This document shows positions 1 to 7,770 of a stretch of 64,000 nucleotides of DNA, piece by piece; position 1 is the first letter of the stretch; each line of letters begins with the position of its first letter. The DNA comes from Candidatus Nitrosotalea okcheonensis (lineage in GTDB: Archaea > Thermoproteota > Nitrososphaeria > Nitrososphaerales > Nitrosopumilaceae), in NCBI RefSeq assembly GCF_900177045.1, contig NZ_LT841358.1:1797559-1861558 (forward strand), given 5' to 3'. The translations under genes and the position numbers were made by a program. The notes beneath the pieces were generated by a model that did not search any database, was not told where the DNA came from, and saw only the letters and a list, made by a program, of their open reading frames with translations.

Positions 1-283
1 TAGGATCTCTGATATGTCCTGTCATGATTACCGTGTCACCTTGATTGTATGTAGGCAAATCTGTATTGATGGATAAAGGTGCAATTGTAGTTTGAATTAC
101 TCCAGTTCGATTTGCTTCCTGTTGTAAGAGTTTGTAAGCAGTAGTTACATTTGCATTTGGATTGGCTGGCCCTCCTCCAACTGTAGGACTTCCACTGGTT
201 TGTGCATAAACTGGTAATGCAATTACTGCAATGCTTACTGCGATTGTCAACAATATTATATAACAGATGCTTGATCTTCTCAT
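1..283 (-). CDS. Secreted Ig-like/MG2-like domain protein, 3' part cut by window edge
   Basis: Reading the minus strand from the ATG at 283 gives about 94 residues that run off the window. A positively charged start (MRRSS) and a hydrophobic stretch ending VYAQ form a signal peptide. A low-complexity linker (GGGPANPN) follows, then the start of a domain with the motif LPTYNQGDTVIMTGHIRDP. The same YxxGDxVxxxGxxR pattern opens the domain of each downstream paralog on this strand, so this is the first member of a tandem family. The C-terminus, and hence any PEFG sorting signal, lies outside the window. Function is unknown; a cell-surface role is inferred. Confidence 0.75.
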   Translation of the reverse strand, partial: MRRSSICYIILLTIAVSIAVIALPVYAQTSGSPTVGGGPANPNANVTTAYKLLQQEANRTGVIQTTIAPLSINTDLPTYNQGDTVIMTGHIRDP

Positions 284-351
284 GCTTGCTAGCCAATACT
301 CAAGGATCTTGAGTATTTATGTATTGATAAAAGAAAATTTGACTTGTAGTT

Positions 352-477
352 CTAGTATTTTGGCATAAATCTTAGTCCAGTCTTTGCTGATACTGCAATT
401 ATTGATATTATTGCAATAGCAAGTACTAGAGCTGCGATTGGGCCAAACTCTGGAACTATCTGTGTACCGATTATCTC
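352..477 (-). repeat. PEFG-tail coding repeat, copy A
   Basis: These 126 bases encode the sorting signal and stop codon. They are identical to 1268-1393, match 2469-2572 over its shorter length, and differ from 3097-3222 at one base. Synonymous sites are conserved too, which points to recent duplication or gene conversion. Confidence 0.9.
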
Positions 478-1197
478 TATATCTTGATCTCCTTGCAAGA
501 ATTGAACAGTTATGTTTCTAAAATTATTGTTTGCAGATTCACTTTGTGGTTTTACTTCTGCACCGTCTATTAGGATGATGAATGTGTCATCTTGACCTGA
601 ACTTGTCTTTGCATCGATCAAACTTCTTGGTAATTGCAGGGTGACTGTTCCGTCACTTGTGGAATTTATTGAAACAATTACTGATAAACTCTGGGCATCT
701 ATGGTCATTGTATTTATGGTTCCACCATTTATGGTGTAATTGACATTGAACGTCTGCTGGCTATTGGGGTCTTTGAGTTGAAATGCATTACTTATGATGG
801 TAGGTGTACTTTGAAAAGCAAAAGTAGTTTGTGCAGTTACATTTGGAGGGCCATATTGAACCTTGACTGTATAGATCCCATTTAATTTCCAGTATGGTCC
901 TACTGCCTTGATGGTGTCTGTGTACCTGCCGTCTTGCGATACGTCAATTTGTGCTATTTGAACCAAGCCATTGTTTGGATCAAAGATCTGTATGACTAGT
1001 GGAGTTCCAACTACTACTGCCCGCACTTGACCTGAGATGACAATTGTGTCCCCTAGAGTATATGATGACCTGTCAATATTTGTTGTAATTGATGCCGGTG
1101 CAGGTGGAGATGTCAATGGTGTGGTTTGTGCAAATACGGGAATTGATAATGCTGACAGAGATAAAATTAATGCCATGAGAATAGGAGTGTATTGCAT
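352..1197 (-). CDS. Secreted PEFG-CTERM protein with Ig-like domains (copy 1)
   Basis: The 281-residue protein has an N-terminal signal peptide (about 1-24, ending VFAQ). A beta-rich domain begins at YTLGDTIVISGQ, and a second domain covers roughly 150-240. The C-terminal tail is PEFGPIAALVLAIAI followed by a hydrophobic segment and a short basic end (KTGLRFMPKY). This PEFG plus membrane plus basic layout is the archaeal PEFG-CTERM sorting signal, thought to be processed by an archaeosortase to fix the protein at the cell surface. The Ig-like/MG2-like fold is inferred from the motif pattern. The last 126 coding bases are identical to those of the next copy. A TATA-like element lies at about 1219-1227. 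The molecular role is unknown. Confidence 0.8.
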   Translation of the reverse strand: MQYTPILMALILSLSALSIPVFAQTTPLTSPPAPASITTNIDRSSYTLGDTIVISGQVRAVVVGTPLVIQIFDPNNGLVQIAQIDVSQDGRYTDTIKAVGPYWKLNGIYTVKVQYGPPNVTAQTTFAFQSTPTIISNAFQLKDPNSQQTFNVNYTINGGTINTMTIDAQSLSVIVSINSTSDGTVTLQLPRSLIDAKTSSGQDDTFIILIDGAEVKPQSESANNNFRNITVQFLQGDQDIEIIGTQIVPEFGPIAALVLAIAIISIIAVSAKTGLRFMPKY

Positions 1198-1267
1198 ATC
1201 GAATTTGTCTTTCAGTTGTATATTTCCTTTGCTATGTCAGTAATAAAAAATGAAAAAGTAGAGCGTC

Positions 1268-1393
1268 CTAGTATTTTGGCATAAATCTTAGTCCAGTCTT
1301 TGCTGATACTGCAATTATTGATATTATTGCAATAGCAAGTACTAGAGCTGCGATTGGGCCAAACTCTGGAACTATCTGTGTACCGATTATCTC
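1268..1393 (-). repeat. PEFG-tail coding repeat, copy B
   Basis: Identical to 352-477. The 3' flank (taataaaaaatgaaaaagta, then gagcgtc) is also repeated just before the third copy and partly before the fourth, but not before the first. Confidence 0.9.
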
Positions 1394-2158
1394 AATTTTT
1401 TCAGATGCCATTTGGAATGGAATTGTGATTGTTCTTGTGTCTGTGGAAGGTGTTTCTGTGAATTGTTGTATTTGTTCACCGTCTACTAGAACTGCAAAGA
1501 CACTGTCACCTGTACCACTTTTTGCATCAAGCACTGATCTTGGAATGTTAAGAGTGATCTGACCATCGTTGGTTGCTTGTATGTTTACAACAAGGGCTTT
1601 TGATGCAGTATCCAATGTTGCTCCAGAAACTGTTCCACCGTTGATGGTGTAGTCGATACAATACATTTCACTACCAGTTGTAGCTGCAAGTTGTTGCGGT
1701 GTGCAACTTGACTGTCCGCCACCAGGTAGTGTGAACTGTGTTGTTGTCGATAGTAGTCCTTGTTGTGAGCCAGCTTGAACATAAATGGTATAAGTTCCAC
1801 CTGCTGTCCATAATGGGCTTGAGGTGTTGATTTTATCTTGAAAATCACCGTTGCTGTTCAATGTTATCTGATCTACTTCTACAACCTTTCCATTGGGGTC
1901 TGAAACTTTCATGGTAACAGCTTGTCCGCCTATGGAATTTTGGACATGTCCTGTAACAATTACTATTGACTGTCTGTCGTATGCACTTTTGTCTGTAGAC
2001 ACTGCAATTGGCAGAATTTGTTGAGATCCAGTACTGGGGCTGATTTGGCTTGAATTCATTGTTGTATCTGCCGGTGATAAAGCAAATGCCGGCATGATGC
2101 CTACTACAGCTGCCGTAGCAAGAATTGCGATCAACGCATATTCTTTATGAGTACTCAT
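1268..2158 (-). CDS. Secreted PEFG-CTERM protein with Ig-like domains (copy 2)
   Basis: The 296-residue paralog starts MSTHKEYALIAILATAAVVG, a signal peptide shared almost exactly with copy 3. Domain 1 opens at YDRQSIVIVTGHVQN. Domain 2 (about 165-260) contains DYTINGG and LNIPRSVLDAKSG, matching copies 1 and 4. The tail is the PEFG sorting signal. Two cysteines (SSCTPQ... MYCIDY) could form a disulfide after export. A TATA box 33-43 nt upstream of the start implies a very short leader. Likely a surface-layer-associated or adhesive protein by localisation only. Confidence 0.8.
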   Translation of the reverse strand: MSTHKEYALIAILATAAVVGIMPAFALSPADTTMNSSQISPSTGSQQILPIAVSTDKSAYDRQSIVIVTGHVQNSIGGQAVTMKVSDPNGKVVEVDQITLNSNGDFQDKINTSSPLWTAGGTYTIYVQAGSQQGLLSTTTQFTLPGGGQSSCTPQQLAATTGSEMYCIDYTINGGTVSGATLDTASKALVVNIQATNDGQITLNIPRSVLDAKSGTGDSVFAVLVDGEQIQQFTETPSTDTRTITIPFQMASEKIEIIGTQIVPEFGPIAALVLAIAIISIIAVSAKTGLRFMPKY

Positions 2159-2190
2159 CTTATTGGCGATTATGAAGTAAGACTATTTAT

Positions 2191-2201
2191 GTATATTTAA
2201 A
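2191..2201 (-). promoter_or_regulatory. TATA box of PEFG copy 2
   Basis: On the minus strand this reads TTTAAATATAC, close to the archaeal TATA consensus, 33-43 nt upstream of the start at 2158. The rest of 2159-2468 holds no recognisable gene: it contains this promoter, AT-rich DNA, and near its end the repeated 3' flank of the next copy. Confidence 0.65.
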
Positions 2202-2468
2202 AGACAACTAAAATTTAATGGGCAAATGTTATTTTAAAAGTGACTGCGGTTTAAAGTTCCAATTCTTGAGATGTCATAAGACTTGTATGATATACCATGC
2301 TTGTTTTCAATATTGAAATTATTGAATTGGTGAAACTTTGATCTGAAATACTCTTGACGTCGAATTATGTTTCCACGTCTTCTAATTGTATATTTTATTG
2401 CTGTACAAGATGTATGCGATCTGTGTTTGCACTAGATCCTGTAATAAAAAATGAAAAAGTAGAGCGTC

Positions 2469-2572
2469 CTAGTATTTTGGCATAAATCTTAGTCCAGTCT
2501 TTGCTGATACTGCAATTATTGATATTATTGCAATAGCAAGTACTAGAGCTGCGATTGGGCCAAACTCTGGAA
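2469..2572 (-). repeat. PEFG-tail coding repeat, copy C (shorter)
   Basis: About 104 bases are shared with the other tails. The match ends just upstream of the PEFG codons, where this gene carries a different linker. Confidence 0.88.
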
Positions 2573-3032
2573 TTGCTGGTGGTGTTTGTGCTTGTGCGCC
2601 TGTGAGTTGGAATACAGCTGAATTAACTCTTGCTTGCTGGTCTCCTTGTTGTACTGTAATTGCGTATTGTCCATTCTCAAACCAGAGACTTCCAGCAGTG
2701 CTTAATTTTGTAACAAAATTTCCACTGTTGTCTAAGGGTAATTGAGCCGCTGATACTACATTGCCTGATGGGCTTGTTACCTCTACGGTTACATCTTGTC
2801 CTGGGTATGGATTTGCAACATGTCCAGTGACCATAATTTGTGAATTGTGATCGTAAACTGGTTTGTCGGTTGTCACCGTTATTGCTATTGGTGGTATTTG
2901 TTGAATGTTGCTGGTGTCGTTACAGTCGGGGCATGCTAGATATGGGTTGGTTGCTGCAAAAGCAGGTACAACACCTACTACAGCTGCCGTAGCAAGAATT
3001 GCGATCAACGCATATTCTTTATGAGTACTCAT
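2469..3032 (-). CDS. Short secreted PEFG-CTERM protein, single Ig-like domain (copy 3)
   Basis: At 187 residues this is the shortest of the complete copies. The signal peptide (MSTHKEYALIAILATAAVVG) is nearly that of copy 2. A CPDC motif follows at about 34-37, then one domain opening at YDHNSQIMVTGHVANP. After a short linker (TGAQAQTPPA) the protein goes straight into PEFG and the membrane segment. The second domain present in copies 1, 2 and 4 is missing, and its DNA identity with them stops right after the PEFG-coding part. Promoter spacing matches copy 2, so copies 2 and 3 look like a recent duplication followed by internal loss. Confidence 0.8.
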   Translation of the reverse strand: MSTHKEYALIAILATAAVVGVVPAFAATNPYLACPDCNDTSNIQQIPPIAITVTTDKPVYDHNSQIMVTGHVANPYPGQDVTVEVTSPSGNVVSAAQLPLDNSGNFVTKLSTAGSLWFENGQYAITVQQGDQQARVNSAVFQLTGAQAQTPPAIPEFGPIAALVLAIAIISIIAVSAKTGLRFMPKY

Positions 3033-3064
3033 CTTATTGGCGATTAAGCATAATGGATATTTAT

Positions 3065-3075
3065 GTATATTTAAA
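3065..3075 (-). promoter_or_regulatory. TATA box of PEFG copy 3
   Basis: The same TTTAAATATAC as at copy 2, at the same distance from the start codon (3032). Promoter and signal-peptide region therefore duplicated together. Confidence 0.65.
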
Positions 3076-3096
3076 AAAATGAAAAAGTAGAGCGTC

Positions 3097-3222
3097 CTAG
3101 TACTTTGGCATAAATCTTAGTCCAGTCTTTGCTGATACTGCAATTATTGATATTATTGCAATAGCAAGTACTAGAGCTGCGATTGGGCCAAACTCTGGAA
3201 CTATCTGTGTACCGATTATCTC
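3097..3222 (-). repeat. PEFG-tail coding repeat, copy D
   Basis: 126 bases matching copy A except a C for T near the 3' end of the gene (tactttgg instead of tattttgg). Part of the same homogenised family. Confidence 0.88.
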
Positions 3223-3999
3223 TATTTCTTGAGTTCCATCAGTGAATGGAATTGATAGAGTTCTGTCGGTTGTTGTAGTGCTAGTCTCCTGGAAATTAGC
3301 TTCCTGACCGTCTACTAGTACATAGTACTTGTCATCCTGACCTGTTGGTAGTGTTGCATTAATCAGCGCTCTTGGGAGTGTTACTGTTAATACTCCATCC
3401 CCAGTAGTCTGTATTGATACAATCAGTGATTTTGATTGCATGTCAGCCTTTATGCCAAGGACTTTGCCATTGGTTATGCTGTATTTTACAGAAAGGCTTG
3501 TACCATCAACTGGTATAGTGTTTCCTAATGATGAACTGCCAGTAGAGCCGGCGAATTGGAAGGTTGTTTCAGCTGATCTATCCGGGCTACCAAATTGCAC
3601 TTTTACTGTATATGTGCCTGCTGCCTGCCAGAGAGTGCCTGTAGCCATTATAGATGTTGAAAAGGTTCTGTCCGATCCTAGATTCACTTGATCAATTTTG
3701 ACAATGTTTCCTATCGGGTTGATGATGATGACCGTGATTGGTGTATCGGAAATATAGTCTCGTGTACTTCCTGATATTGCAACCTTGTCTCCATCATTGT
3801 ATGAAGTCTTGTCGGTTGTTACGGTGATTTGACCTGTGGATGTAGAACCAACGAGCGTACCTGTATTTCTAGATGTAGCGTTTGTAGAATTTGAACCTGT
3901 TGGATTCTGTAGAGCATATGGAGAAGCAAAAACGGGCATTACTCCTATAGCACAAAGCAGAATTGCAAGTAACGCAAATCCTTTAAAGCGAGTACTCAT
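3097..3999 (-). CDS. Secreted PEFG-CTERM protein with Ig-like domains (copy 4)
   Basis: The 300-residue protein has a signal peptide ending VFASP and a Ser/Thr/Asn-rich linker (about 30-55) with several N-glycosylation-type sites. Domain 1 opens at YNDGDKVAISGSTRDY; domain 2 contains LTVTLPRALINATLPTGQ. The C-terminal PEFG signal differs from copy 1 by one base in the terminal 126. The TATA element lies about 24-35 nt before the start codon, so the mRNA is probably leaderless. This is the first gene transcribed in the array relative to the divergent RNA polymerase operon. Function beyond surface attachment is unknown. Confidence 0.8.
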   Translation of the reverse strand: MSTRFKGFALLAILLCAIGVMPVFASPYALQNPTGSNSTNATSRNTGTLVGSTSTGQITVTTDKTSYNDGDKVAISGSTRDYISDTPITVIIINPIGNIVKIDQVNLGSDRTFSTSIMATGTLWQAAGTYTVKVQFGSPDRSAETTFQFAGSTGSSSLGNTIPVDGTSLSVKYSITNGKVLGIKADMQSKSLIVSIQTTGDGVLTVTLPRALINATLPTGQDDKYYVLVDGQEANFQETSTTTTDRTLSIPFTDGTQEIEIIGTQIVPEFGPIAALVLAIAIISIIAVSAKTGLRFMPKY

Positions 4000-4022
4000 C
4001 CTGGTTGGAAGTGATTTTTTTT

Positions 4023-4034
4023 ACTATTTAAAGT
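4023..4034 (-). promoter_or_regulatory. TATA box of PEFG copy 4
   Basis: Minus strand ACTTTAAATAGT, about 24-35 nt upstream of the start at 3999. The transcription start would fall at or next to the ATG. Confidence 0.55.
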
Positions 4035-4087
4035 TGCGGAAAAAATTATTGACAAAAGATGCTAATTTTGACACACTTCCAATTAGA

Positions 4088-4097
4088 TATATATTAA
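4088..4097 (+). promoter_or_regulatory. Candidate TATA box of the RNA polymerase operon
   Basis: TATATATTAA lies about 80 nt upstream of rpoH. Unlike most genes here, this would give a leader of around 50 nt. That fits the clear Shine-Dalgarno element AAAGGAGA at 4156-4163, nine bases before the ATG at 4172. Confidence 0.5.
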
Positions 4098-4171
4098 CCT
4101 CTCGGTGGATGCATCTTAGTTTGTGGATTAGTCATACGTTTACAGCTAATGTTCAAAGGAGATTTTAAAAA

Positions 4172-4423
4172 ATGATTAGTAAAAAAGAGAAGATACTCAT
4201 TCCAGATCATATCTATGTTCCAAAACATGAGATAATAAATAAAGACGAAGCCGAAAAGGTTCTTGAAAAATATCATACCAAGCCTACTGAAATGCCGCTA
4301 ATCTATGTGAGTGATCCTGCCATCAGAGGTTTGGGGGTAAAGCCAGGAGATATGATAAAAATTACACGAAAGAGCCCAACTGCTGGTGAGAGTTTGTACT
4401 ATAGGTACGTGGTGGAAGAATAA
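4172..4423 (+). CDS. rpoH: DNA-directed RNA polymerase subunit H
   Basis: The 83-residue subunit Rpo5/RpoH is the archaeal counterpart of the C-terminal domain of eukaryotic RPB5. The sequence fits the family: an N-terminal LIPDHIYVPKHEI segment, then LIYVSDPAIRGLGVKPGDMIKI and the terminal YYRYVV strand. Length is typical for archaea. It heads the polymerase operon, and its stop codon shares a base with the rpoB start (TAATG). A strong ribosome binding site supports the chosen ATG. Confidence 0.96.
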   Translation: MISKKEKILIPDHIYVPKHEIINKDEAEKVLEKYHTKPTEMPLIYVSDPAIRGLGVKPGDMIKITRKSPTAGESLYYRYVVEE

Positions 4424-7400
4424 TGGCAAATATTTCAAACAAACGCTGGCCCATCGTTCAAGATATTCTAAAGAGAGAAGGAATTGCAAGACAACATCTT
4501 AATTCATATGATGAATTTCTTGAAAGGGGACTTCAAAGTATTATAGATGAAGTTGGACAAATTGAAATTGAAAGTGCTGAATATCCATACAAGATTCAAC
4601 TTGGAAAAGTAAAACTTCAACAGCCGCGTATGATGGAATTGGATGGCTCTATTACTCATATTGCACCAATGGAAGCACGACTGCGAAATGTTACATATGC
4701 ATCTCCTATCATGCTTGAAGCAAGTGTTGTAGAGGATGGAAAAATCCTAGAATCAAGGTATATTCACATCGGAGACATGCCTGTCATGGTTCGATCTAAT
4801 GCTTGTATATTGCATAATCTTTCTGAACAAAAATTAGTAGAACACGGTGAAGATCCAAGTGACCCCGGTGGTTACTTTATCATAAATGGTTCTGAACGAG
4901 TTATAGTCGGATTGGAAGATCTTTCTTACAATAAAATTATTGTAGATAGAGAAACAGTTGGTGGTAATACTGTTTTCAAAGCCAAGGTCTATTCTTCTAT
5001 TGTAGGCTATAGGGCAAAATTAGAATTAATAATGAAAAACGATGGCCTTATTGTTGCCAAGATTCCAGGTTCTCCTGTTGATATCCCGGTAGTTACATTA
5101 ATGCGAGCACTAGGTCTTGAATCTGACAGGGAAATAGCTGCCTCGGTATCATTGGTGGATGACATTCAAGATGAACTTGAAGGTTCATTTGAAAAGTCAG
5201 GTGATGTGCCAACCGCAAAAGATGCCATAGTCTACATCAGTAAAAGAATTGCACCTGGTATGCTAGAAGAATTCCAGATTAAGAGAGCTGAAACATTACT
5301 TGATTGGGGTCTTTTACCACATCTTGGTAAACATCCTGACAATAGAAAAGAAAAAGCACTATTTCTAGGGGAAGCTACATGCAAACTAATCGAACTAAAA
5401 TTGGGATGGATTGCTACTGATGACAAGGATCATTATGGAAATAAAGTAATAAAGTTCGCAGGTCAAATGCTCGCTGATCTTTTCAGAACAGCATTTAGAA
5501 ATCTAGTCCGAGATATGAAATATCAACTGGAAAGATCAGGCCAAAAAAGAGGCATAAACGCAGTAGCAGCTGCTGTTAGACCTGGAATTGTTACTGACAA
5601 AATGAATAATGCCATTGCAACTGGAAATTGGGGCAGGGGCAGAGTTGGTGTAACACAACTTCTTGATAGGACCAATTATCTTTCAACTATTAGTCATCTT
5701 AGAAGAATTCAGTCACCTCTGAGCAGAAGCCAACCTAACTTTGAAGCAAGAGATCTTCATGCTACACACTTTGGTAGAATATGTCCAAGCGAAACTCCTG
5801 AGGGTTCGAATTGTGGATTGGTAAAGAATCTTGCCTTGTCTGCAATAATTTCTGTTAATGTTCCATCTGAAGATATAATTGAGAAACTCTATGACTTGGG
5901 TGTAACTTATGTATCTGACGCAAAAGATGAATTGAAAAAAGAAGGTACTAGAGTTTTTGTTGACGGTAGATTAATTGGATACTTTAAGGACGGTCAACGA
6001 CTCGTTGACTCTCTACGAGATCTAAGGAGAAACTTCAAGATTCATCCACACGTTGGAATATTTCTGTACCAATCTAGCTTTGAGGGTTCTACTAAACGAC
6101 TTTATGTTAATTGCAATGCTGGAAGAGTTTTGCGTCCTCTCATTGTAATCAAAGATAATAAAATTCTCTTAACGCAAGAGTTAATCGATAAGGTAAGCAA
6201 AAAATTCCTTTCGTGGACAGATCTTTTGCATATGGGAATAATTGAGTTGGTAGATGCTAATGAAGAAGAAAACTCTTACATTGCAATTGATGAAACTGAC
6301 ATAAAGAAACATACTCACATGGAAGTATTCCCATCTGCAATTTTGGGAGCAGGCGCATCCATCATTCCATATCCAGAACATAACCAGTCTCCAAGAAATA
6401 CATATGAATCTGCAATGGCAAAACAAAGTCTTGGTTTTTCAACTCCACTCATGAATGCAAGTACATATGTGCGACAACATTTGATGTTGTACCCACAAAC
6501 TCCAATTGTTAATACCAAAGCAATGGGTCTTTTAGGATTGGAGGACAGACCTGCTGGTCAAAATTGTGTTGTTGCTGTATTGCCATTTGATGGATATAAT
6601 ATTGAAGACGCTATTGTCTTGAGCAAGTCGTCCATTGATAGAGGTCTTGGAAGAACGTTCTTCTACAGAATCTATGAAGCTGAAGCAAAACAATATCCTG
6701 GAGGTATGCGAGATAACTTTGAGATTCCAACTGCCGAAGGAAATATTCGAGGATTTAGAGGTGACAAGGCATACAGATTATTGGAGGAAGATGGAGTTAT
6801 TGCAACTGAATCAACAGCACAGGGTGGAGATATACTGATTGGAAAAACAAGCCCACCAAGATTTATGGAAGAGTATAGAGAATTTGAAGTAAAGGGGCCA
6901 TACAGAAGAGATACATCGATAGGAGTCAGACCATCTGAAAATGGAGTCGTTGACACAGTTGTTATGACTCAATCGCACGATGGAGGAAGAATGTACAAGA
7001 TCAGAGTTAGAGATCTTAGGATTCCCGAAATTGGAGACAAATTTGCGTCAAGACATGGTCAGAAGGGTGTTGTGGGATTACTTGTAAACCAAGAAGATCT
7101 TCCCTATACCGCAGATGGAGTAGTTCCAGACGTTTTGATTAATCCGCATGCTTTCCCGTCCAGAATGACAGTTGGAATGTTTTTGGAATCTGTAACAGGA
7201 AAAGCTGCCGCACTGCGTGGAAGTAAAATGGATGGCTCTGCTTTTGTCGGAGAGAAACTCGAAGATGTAAAAGGCGTTTTAGAGCAAAACGGATTCAAAT
7301 ATTCTGGGAAAGAAGTAATGTATGATGGAAGAACAGGAAAACCATTTGCAGTAGACGTATTCATTGGAGTTGTATATTATCAAAAACTTCATCACATGGT

Positions 7401-7770
7401 TGCAGACAAGATTCATGCAAGAGCAAGAGGTCAAGTCCAAATGTTGACAAAACAACCAACAGAAGGACGTGCAAGAGGTGGAGGTTTGCGATTTGGTGAA
7501 ATGGAAAGAGACTGCCTTATTGCGTATGGAGCATCAATGATGCTAAAAGATAGATTGTTAGATGAATCTGACAAGGCTGATATCTACATTTGTGAACGAT
7601 GTGGATTGGTTTCATATTATGATATCAAACAAAGAAGATTTGTATGCAGAGTATGTGGTGACAAAGCAAAAGTTACCTCCATTTCTGTTGCATATGCATT
7701 TAAACTACTTTTACAGGAAATGATGAGTCTTGATGTCGCACCTAGACTTTTGATAAAGGAGAGAGTATAA
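4423..7770 (+). CDS. rpoB: DNA-directed RNA polymerase subunit B (undivided)
   Basis: At 1115 residues this is the complete second-largest subunit (RPB2/beta homolog), not split into B'' and B' as in many euryarchaea. Visible hallmarks are the N-terminal protrusion/lobe, the central CPSETPEGSNCGLVKNLAL region, KASYEV-like switch and wall segments, GDKFASRHGQKGVVG near the active site, and a C-terminal zinc-binding clamp (CERCG...CRVCG). It forms the catalytic core with RpoA. It overlaps rpoA by one base (TAATG), so the two are probably translationally coupled. Confidence 0.97.
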   Translation: MANISNKRWPIVQDILKREGIARQHLNSYDEFLERGLQSIIDEVGQIEIESAEYPYKIQLGKVKLQQPRMMELDGSITHIAPMEARLRNVTYASPIMLEASVVEDGKILESRYIHIGDMPVMVRSNACILHNLSEQKLVEHGEDPSDPGGYFIINGSERVIVGLEDLSYNKIIVDRETVGGNTVFKAKVYSSIVGYRAKLELIMKNDGLIVAKIPGSPVDIPVVTLMRALGLESDREIAASVSLVDDIQDELEGSFEKSGDVPTAKDAIVYISKRIAPGMLEEFQIKRAETLLDWGLLPHLGKHPDNRKEKALFLGEATCKLIELKLGWIATDDKDHYGNKVIKFAGQMLADLFRTAFRNLVRDMKYQLERSGQKRGINAVAAAVRPGIVTDKMNNAIATGNWGRGRVGVTQLLDRTNYLSTISHLRRIQSPLSRSQPNFEARDLHATHFGRICPSETPEGSNCGLVKNLALSAIISVNVPSEDIIEKLYDLGVTYVSDAKDELKKEGTRVFVDGRLIGYFKDGQRLVDSLRDLRRNFKIHPHVGIFLYQSSFEGSTKRLYVNCNAGRVLRPLIVIKDNKILLTQELIDKVSKKFLSWTDLLHMGIIELVDANEEENSYIAIDETDIKKHTHMEVFPSAILGAGASIIPYPEHNQSPRNTYESAMAKQSLGFSTPLMNASTYVRQHLMLYPQTPIVNTKAMGLLGLEDRPAGQNCVVAVLPFDGYNIEDAIVLSKSSIDRGLGRTFFYRIYEAEAKQYPGGMRDNFEIPTAEGNIRGFRGDKAYRLLEEDGVIATESTAQGGDILIGKTSPPRFMEEYREFEVKGPYRRDTSIGVRPSENGVVDTVVMTQSHDGGRMYKIRVRDLRIPEIGDKFASRHGQKGVVGLLVNQEDLPYTADGVVPDVLINPHAFPSRMTVGMFLESVTGKAAALRGSKMDGSAFVGEKLEDVKGVLEQNGFKYSGKEVMYDGRTGKPFAVDVFIGVVYYQKLHHMVADKIHARARGQVQMLTKQPTEGRARGGGLRFGEMERDCLIAYGASMMLKDRLLDESDKADIYICERCGLVSYYDIKQRRFVCRVCGDKAKVTSISVAYAFKLLLQEMMSLDVAPRLLIKERV

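Noticed and set aside
36-296. Open frame on the minus strand (86 codons)
   Set aside because: It overlaps the better-supported partial gene at 1-283, which has a signal peptide and matches the downstream paralogs.
352-3222. Four spaced repeats as an insertion sequence or CRISPR-like array
   Set aside because: Each repeat is the coding end of a homologous gene, so gene duplication explains them.
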